The position numbers and the translations under genes were made by a program. A stretch of DNA of 64,000 nucleotides from Trichoplusia ni (lineage: Eukaryota; Arthropoda; Insecta; Lepidoptera; Noctuidae). Position 1 is the first letter of the stretch. The number at the start of each line of letters is the position of its first letter. The stretch is taken from contig NC_039482.1 in NCBI RefSeq assembly GCF_003590095.1, forward strand, positions 13,285,657 through 13,349,656, written 5' to 3'. The notes under the pieces were generated by a model. That model worked only from the letters and a program-made list of their open reading frames with translations, had not been told where the DNA came from and ran no database searches. This document shows positions 53,801 to 62,800 of the stretch, one piece after another.

Positions 53801-56800
53801 AGTCAACAGTGATATAATACACATATCTACGCCAATAATACGCTTCCAGTAACTTTATTTGCTTTTCTGGTTTCATCATCGGCCTAGCCTTTTCTCAACT
53901 ATGTTGGGGTCGGCTTACTGCCTAACCGGATTCAGCTAAATACCAGTGTTTTACAAGGAGCGACTGCCTATTTGACCTCCTCAACCCAGTTGCCTGGGCA
54001 ACACGATACCCCTTAGTTAGACTGGTTGTTAGACTTTTAAACTTCTGACTACCTGTAACGACTGTCAAAGATGTATATTTGTATTTTTGGTTTGTACCAA
54101 TAGCAAATAAATTTATTTTTTTGGGACAGTCCTTAGTCACACCTACAGCATTTTCATTGGAGAAAACAGATCCTCGCGTCTAATGAATACCCAGAATTTG
54201 ATAACTATCCTAAGATTGGCTAAGATGTAATGGGTATTTACGTTTTGTAGCTCTATCAAAGAATTATGTATTGGTAAGGTATTTAAATTTACCAATATTT
54301 ATCCTCTGTGAGTTATTTAGTTCAGAACCACAAAATTAACCCGTATTATGTTATTACATCTAAACTATACACGAGGATAATTGCTTTACAAATCAGGAAA
54401 TACCAATAGGCAACAATAAAAATATGGAATTGTTTCATCTCCAGGAAAAACATTAATAACTGCGTGATTTATTCTAGTAAACTTAATTATGGGAAGGTTG
54501 TAGAGCATTTTGCGTCAAAAAGTGTTTGTATTCTTTCCTGAAAAAATTCTATAAGTAGAACTTACCATTATAAATTAATAAAGTAAATTAGCAGTATTAA
54601 TACCTGTTCTTGTACCTGAAACAAACAAAACATTCTTGGTAAACATATTGAACTAAGTATTTTCAATGTAACCCAATGAAACCCTGCCCTCGTTAAACTA
54701 TTTATGATCAGACACAATTAACTTTTTCGTTGCCGAAATCGTCGAAAAACCTTACATATTCCGGTGGCCTCGTGCTAAAGGTATTTTGGACTTAATTACC
54801 TTGTGATACAGTTGGATATAATGAAAGCAAGTTTTCTCAATGGTTTTTTGTTTGCAAATCGCGTATCCATGGCAACCGATGTTAGTTACGCTTAATAAAA
54901 AATGCAATTAGCTTTTCCGGATCACAGGACTTATTAAATTTTGATACAGTTTTTTCTTGAATTCGTTTTGCAATTGAATTACTTCAGCAGGTTGCTATTT
55001 TTATTTAATATTTTTGTGAATAGAATTTTCTTATTCGTTCCCAAATCATTGCCGTAGTAATGCAATCTGCTTCCAAATCTTGCTTATCAGATCTTTTCGA
55101 CCGGACTTTCTCGTTTCAAGCCGCGTTCCACCTACATATATTTGCAAATCACTGCAGCACGCCAGCCGAGCGTGTTCATAACGAATGGCAAGACATCACA
55201 ATTGATTTCACTCCTGACATTACTTGACCTCGATCAGCAAGTGCATCCAATTCATCCCACTTACAACCATTTTGATTTTCATATCGACAAAGGATGTTTA
55301 TTGTTCGTGACTTGCGAGCAAGACCTTTGTGGTGACCGAGAGGAAACCTCCACGTCTTAGTTGCTATAGAGCTTCAATAATATCTTTTTATTTATCTGTA
55401 ATGCTTTTGTTAAACTAATTGAGTTGTAGCAACTTTTTACCTCTAGGACATCTTTTTATTGGCTTCAAAAGCTTAGTTTTCAAGTAAGGCCTTTTTAGAC
55501 ACTTTTAAAACGTTACAGTAATGACTCTAGGTTTTGGAAATCAAAACGTTAAGTCTGGGGGAATTGAGGAAAAAATATCAATGCAACCTTAATCAGTAAG
55601 TACTTACGCTTCGTTGATAAATAATCTTAACTGATACATTTGAGGTATTCTATCAGCTTTAACTATTGCCTAAATGCAACTGAAATAAAACAGCAACTCA
55701 CTTCAATTTAGTTTTTCATATATTAGTGAATACTTTTATACATATGTATTACTTATAACATAACAGAAAATATTACTTCCTCTTCAGTTCAACCATCCGT
55801 CTCCTTTTCGTTTTTAAAATTAACCAAGTTTTCCCGCGCCGGCAAGTACTAGCTTCCCGCCACGCTAAGTGTTGTCCAACCAAAATGGCGGGCGTGCGGC
55901 AGCAGGATATCGATAACCGAATAGATTAAACATAAAAGTTATTTTATTAAAAAAAAAACGTATTTAAAAATCAAAGTTTTAATACCTATTATTATTTCAA
56001 ATAAAATTATAGAAATATATTTTAAAAAATCATGACACAACGTTGTCTAGCTATTCCAAGTAAAAAATAGTTATACTGGTAACGGCTTCTTCATTGACCT
56101 GGCCATCACTAACCACTATACATTTAGGATTGGAAGTGTGTTCTAAGGTTCATACTCTACATCCTTAAGAAAAACGTGCCAATGCCAAGGGAACCAATTG
56201 ACACCAATCAATCTTCAATCAATGCAATTCAAATCATCACACTCGGTAGTAAATATTTCTAGAATTAAGTCTGTGAAAAAGGACTTTGTCACTACCGATG
56301 GCAATGGCAGAGGCCAAATTCGTTAAAGATAGCTAACAATGTTGTTGGTATACACTTGGTAATATATTTCCATCAACTACAAATGGGGTAGGAATTTTCC
56401 GAGTCTACTAATGTTTACTAACTTAAATAGTGCTGAATTAAGAGAAAAAAGGAACCTTTATGAAACATTTAAACCAGTGATAATAGACAATTTAGGCAAT
56501 CTTTAAAACATTAACAAAAAATGGCCTTCTATAGTAAATGTTCATATTAGTTCCACCTCATCATTTTTCGCTTGGCAAAATTTAGCTTACAATTTTCCGG
56601 AAATTCAAGTTTTGCACTATCCATTTTTAGACTAGTAAACATTTCCCCATCGTAATTATCGATAACAAGCATAGACTACACAGTAAATAAGTAATGTATC
56701 CATTGAAAACGTAACCTGCCTTGTCTGAAATAAGATCTTTAAAGCAGAACTAATCAGTGTGGAAGCGAGGCGGCGATATACACTGCACGTATCGGCACCT

Positions 56801-59800
56801 CGCTTCCACAACACTACAATTCCGTAGTTAGAGATCGTGGTACAGCCAAGATAAGCTTGTATCGTCTTCAGTTTGTTATCACGTGGGTGATCACGAGGTG
56901 AGTGCGTCTCATTACTTTCTCACGCGTCTGCTTCATCATCGTTTGTATTGTTTAATGGCAATCTTTACTTAATTGCAGTTTTTGCGGGCATCCCAAGGAA
57001 ATGTGACTAAAGATAACGGTTAATGATCAATTTGCTTTTTATGTTCTAATATTGTAGTGTTTTAGTTCCGGTTCACTGTTTTATAGACGATTCTGGCTTC
57101 AAGTCCCGTTTTCTGATTAAAGCAAAAAATTTCTACATCTTATAGCAAACGCTGTGATTGATTGGGTATTTTCACAAAATAAAGAAACTGATTAGATGTC
57201 ATAGCATTGTTCGACCTTTTGGAAACCAGGACTATAACACTCTTCTTAGTATGGCAGTCAATCAGAAACTTCTAGAATACCACTATCCGCTTTTTTGTTC
57301 TCTTCCAGTGACTCATTACTCAAGTTCAAATATCGCTTCGTACATACCACGTTGTTTTTTTGTTTTAAAGTTTTGAAACATGATAGTTTGAAACATCTTG
57401 ATTTAGCATATTACACACTTTTTATAGCTTGTTAACTGTCGTGAATCACACCAACTTGCAAAGGCACTTGTACCCGGAACTATACCTAGTTTGACATTTA
57501 AATGTAGCTAAAATTTAAAAACACACGCCTACACAAATATGGCCTTATTGATCTTACATTTAGTGCAATTTATCATGCGGAAATCAAGTTCTGAATAGAC
57601 TACTTTATAAGAATGGCATAGCTTTGTTAGTCTTCTAATACCTGAAAACTCTTTTGAATCTTCGTTCTGTCGTTTGCTATAATTGCCTCTTTACGAGACC
57701 ACTTTAGACTTTTTCAAATTACTAAAAGGTTTGAATTCAGAAAATAAACGTTGTACTAACGTATACAGACGTCCTTGTATTTTTTACCTAAAACTGGTTC
57801 TAAACGAAGTGTAGCATAAAAAAGAAACAGGCATTTTTTTTTGTTTCACAGGCAGAATTTTAAATTACTAACTGTAGTAAATTTGAAGAGAGAAAAAACT
57901 TGCTTCGAAACTGCAGCAAGGTTTTTAAATACGGCAAATTTTGTACCTACTTAACATTCAACTTCAAATTGAATTTCATCATTTTAGGTAAGTTAATTCG
58001 TAAATTCCCTTAGCTACTTTTAAAATAGGCGAAAATATACTTTCTTTAGGTAATTAAGAACTATACAAGAAATCGACGTAATGTAAAACAAAAATAAACC
58101 TTTCAAGACATCTAAGTTTACAGCATTGAGTTACATTGTAAGCCGGCAAGTTGACATCGGTCTTTCAGAATACTATCGAACAAATCCATAGCAAAGCTCA
58201 GGTCATTGCCTCGCATTGCACTGACCACAAGCCACCCCATACAATGAACTTTTATTGCTGACTCACTGTAAGACTTGCCTGTAGACAAGTTACATTTACG
58301 CTGGTCAAATAGATCTGCTGATACATGTCAGATACGTCACTTGGAAAAAGGGATTATCATTTACATTAATTTGGAGTGTTCCCTTCTATCTCTAGAATTT
58401 AGCAACCCTATGAAAGATAGTAAGAGAAGTTCTAACATGACTAAAGTTAAGCGCAGCAGTGCAGCTTAGGCGACACTTTGATATGCGATTGCTGTGCGTC
58501 GTTCTTGCATACGGATCGAAGTCCGTTAAAGTTACGATTAGAATGGTGGACAATTGAATCATGTAGATATCCTTTCTGAACAATTCTGAGTTATAGTAAA
58601 GGTAGAGACTCTAACTACATGCAAGTTAATTACAATAATTTTTATTAATGAGATTAAATATTGTAAGAAGGTCGTTCTGCAGTTCATAAAAAGGTAAGAT
58701 CATAAAAGATAATGGTTGGTCCTCAATTTTGTCCTATGGGCATAATTACCTAAAATACTATTTGTCTGGAAATGTCTCTTCTAGGTCTTTCGGTTCGCAT
58801 ATATGTATAGTAATTACTAGACCAATTAAGATTCTAGCAAGTATTCATTTACCTAACAATAACATTTTCCTGTTTTTCTTTGATTTTCGTTGCGGCCTTG
58901 TTGATCAATTACTTCCTAAAACCGAGATTCATGATTCTATTGTCAGCTCTAATTCGCGTGACCTTGGCTATTTTTTCTGGTACATACTGCCGGTAGCTTA
59001 TTTACATTTACAACAACTAACCGTAATAAGTTATCTTGATTTAATATTGTGTTACTTTAAAACGAAGACTGAATCTTTTGATCTCAGACAGGTAGTAATT
59101 GAAAGGAATAATAAAATCCGAATATGCGGCAAAATTAAAATATAAATTGGGCGAAAGAGATTCGAACTGGAGATACTGAGGGATCCTTATAAAGTAGCTA
59201 AATATAAACAATTAAGCATCAACACACCAACTATTATACGACGCAACAAAAATACATCATCTAGTGGTTGAGACACAGTCTGGTAGGAGACAGAAAGACA
59301 GCGGAGCCTTATTACCGGGTTCGACTGCCATGTTCGAGAATCACGTAAATACTAGATACTCAAAATTGATTTCTATGTTTATAGATCATCATTACCAACA
59401 TAGCAAACATAGCTTTCTGAGAAAAAAAACATACGCTTTCCATCTTGACTCTTTTTCGGGGGTGAAACGCTAAGGACTTCAACTCATACTCAGGGCACAG
59501 GTATCGGTCACTTGCCGACGAAAAATTCCATCTTAACTCGTCATTGCAACACATAAGAGTGAATCTAGTAGGAAACACATACATCATGGTATTAAAGTAT
59601 AAGATTAGCGCCGGGCGCCATGTTGTCCGGAGATCGTTAGCCCATTGTCCACGCCTCGTTTGGCATCCATATGTGATTTTAATAGGATTTCCTGGTACTA
59701 CAATGCAATGCTATGGTGCAAAACAATAGGATGAACATGCCTTATGGGGTTTCGACATGTCTTGGAAATTAACTGTTAAGAAATACTTGATTTCCAGTGA

Positions 59801-62800
59801 TGTGTTTTTGATGTCTCCTTATGTTTTTTTGGAAGTCCTTTCCTTTAGTTTGGTTTGAAACTGTGAAGTATTGGATGCTATTCGAACAAAATTCAAATCA
59901 TATCTTATAATCTTATTGCGCGCTAAGCTGCTAAGCGATGTCAAGACATATTCACAGATCCTTCACTGTCAACTATCTATGAATACCATAATACTTCGAA
60001 CAACGTTACACGCACTATGTCCCAATTACCAAGATCTTTAAGCTGGCCAAAATATACTGTGAACCCATTAGTTTACTTCAATTTCCTCACAATATTCTTG
60101 TATTATAACGATTAAATAGCCTTATACTTGCGATGAAAGCAAATCTCCGATTTGGTTGGCAGTAACCTCTTGGTTCTCGATAAGCCCGATAACGGATCGC
60201 CTCGCATAATTGATTCGTTCTGTTCTGGTCCACGTGTATGACTCAAGCCATAACTCTTAGTGCATGCGTAATTGATTTTACGACATGTACTTCTTCAAAG
60301 AATATTAAATTGCAATATTTTTGAAAATTGCTGTTTCATTCATTTGTAATTTAGCTATCGGTGTGTTTAATGTCATGGCTTTGCATAGAACATGGATAGT
60401 ATGAATATGTAATACTTAACTTTGCTGTGAAGGAAACACTTAATAGTTCTTTTTGATATATGTATAAAAACTCTTGTTCAAAAAACTATGGACAAGAAAA
60501 GTAGCAGGTTCTTTTCCCACTATTATGATTGGAAGCATTTTGGCAAAGAAGAATTTCACGCAAAACAACAAAAGTATAACATCCCCGAAAATAACTATCT
60601 ACACATTCCTTTACGTTGTGGACTTGGAACCTGATTGAGTGAATCCACTTATCCGCAAATTAGTACGTGCACAAACTAGAGGAAAAACTGACATGTTTAG
60701 AGGAAATAATGAAAAGTATAAATGTCGTCGTAATAATTGCTAAAAGGGCAATAGCATTTTAAGGAAAACCGTATTAAATATACTTACTGTTACGTTACAA
60801 TCGTCTAGACAAACGTAGTTTGGTGACGAAACTTTAAGGAAACCATCGCCCTGGTAACGGTATAAAAGTATTATCTGTAGTTTTATTGATATTTCTTCGG
60901 CCAACGATTTTGCCGAGCTACGCTGGGGTCGGCTTCCTGCGTTAATGGATTCTACTGAATGCCATTTTCACATGGAGTGAAAGCTGATTGTTTTTCAATG
61001 CCTTTTAATACGTATAGTTTTCTTTATGAAAACAAAAGATATACTTCGCGAGGACAAAGCAAGATTGAACAAGGCTTGCCAAGGTTAGCTATGTGCCAAA
61101 ATGTTGGGTGGGGTGGTAGGAACTGAGTCGAGCTATTGTTATAGTTATTTGGATAGCCAAACAGAACATGAAGACTAATCTTCATTAAATAATTACAATT
61201 GTAAACTTAAAGAAACTTCCGATCAACATTATTTGTAATCAAGTTACAATAAGGCAAGCAAATCATAATTACAATGATGATACATTAGACAGGGTACAAC
61301 GAATTATTGATTAAATGTAAGCAGGTTTAATGTCTGTAACTGATTGATTGACGTAGGCCAGTGGCCTTAACACGAATATTGCGACGAGACCTAAGGTAAA
61401 CACGGCAAGTATAAATAAGACCAATTAATGCTTGGTCATAAACATTTGTTGGTCATCTAAAAATATAGATTTTTAAAGAGGCCGAAGAGCATGACATTTC
61501 AGAAAGCACCTTCCACCTCCTTGTAAAAACGCACAGTACTGCCATTACCTTCATGAAAACTTCTTGATGATATTCTTCTTTCATATGGCAAGTAGGTACC
61601 TAGTCTTCGGCTAAGATACTAACTCACGCTTCTGATATTGACCGCCACTACACTCGCATCCTTGATAACGGACCATACCTACACCACGCCCTTTCTATGC
61701 CGTACCTATGAAACTGATACAAGGAGCAAACGAAAATACCTTCCGAAATACCAAAAATCCGGCCGACGATTGCCCTACTTAATCTAATCATAGGCCTACA
61801 TAGTCTACCACCCTATAAAGTTTATCCACCTACATCAACGGTATACCAACTTTTTTCGTGCCAGGAGTTCAGCTGTTTACTTCGACACAGTTCTCACGAC
61901 AATTTCATTGATATCAACCGGGTCATGAGACTTATGTGCCAAGCTATTTATGATAAAGTCATTAACATTTCCAACTGTATTGACATGTTTCATGGTAATT
62001 ATCGATTCCTCTTTGTTTGAATTTAAAACTGTGTGACCTACTTAAGGATTTCATGGTGTGTTATTGACGGTTGTTTTCAAGTAGCTGTCTGTCGGGTTTT
62101 CCTTATTGTGGAAAATGGCTGTTATTTTGTGCGGGTTGTCTCGAATTTCTTTCTCTTGTATTATGTCGAATGTAAGTCGTTATATATTTAGAAACGTCCA
62201 ATTAATCCACTTATTAAGAGGGGTTTAACAAACTTCACACGCAAAGACACCGAGACTCAAAAAAGCGTTAATGATTCAAAAAATTACTTGTCCTATGCTC
62301 GAATCGAAATCACGACACACTGCGCACAGCGACTTTGGCGTGGTGGTTTTTGACATGATTCAAATTGAAATTTTAAGACACCAGATGCTAACTTCTCAGA
62401 ATTCTTTAGCTTTATATTTTACGACAGCAAAATTTTAATGCACCATTCATTTGTCATGATGAATAACATAATAAGAACACGCTTTTTACCACAATCCAAG
62501 TTCTGAAGATCTAATGAATCACACAGATCAGCCAACTCGAAATGAAATCACGTTAATTCTGCTTGTTACTGCCAGTATCCAGGCTAGACCGCAAGTTCCA
62601 ATATATGAAGTGTGACCGCATTTTGTGCGGACTACATAGTACGACTAAAACCACAAACAGTCATATTTGTAGTTACAGTCACCAACGAGGTAACAGTGTC
62701 AAGAAGATCAATAATATATTCTGAATAGTTGTAGTATTTGTACCAGAACTGTAAAGATATCGTGTAACGGTTTTTTAATCATATTGAATCTCTTTGATGA

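Noticed and set aside
53922..54140. 72-codon minus-strand open frame
   Set aside because: It lies within the widespread lepidopteran repeat at 53.9 kb and is not a gene.
58729..59145. 138-codon open frame on the plus strand
   Set aside because: No recognisable motif; rich in Ile, Leu, Phe and Asn as expected from random AT-rich DNA. A transcript would be needed to reconsider it.
59258..59345. tRNA-like stretch with GGGTTCGACTGCC (B-box-like) and GTGGTTGAGACA (A-box-like)
   Set aside because: No cloverleaf can be drawn: the acceptor ends do not pair and no anticodon stem is visible. At most a decayed tRNA-derived SINE.
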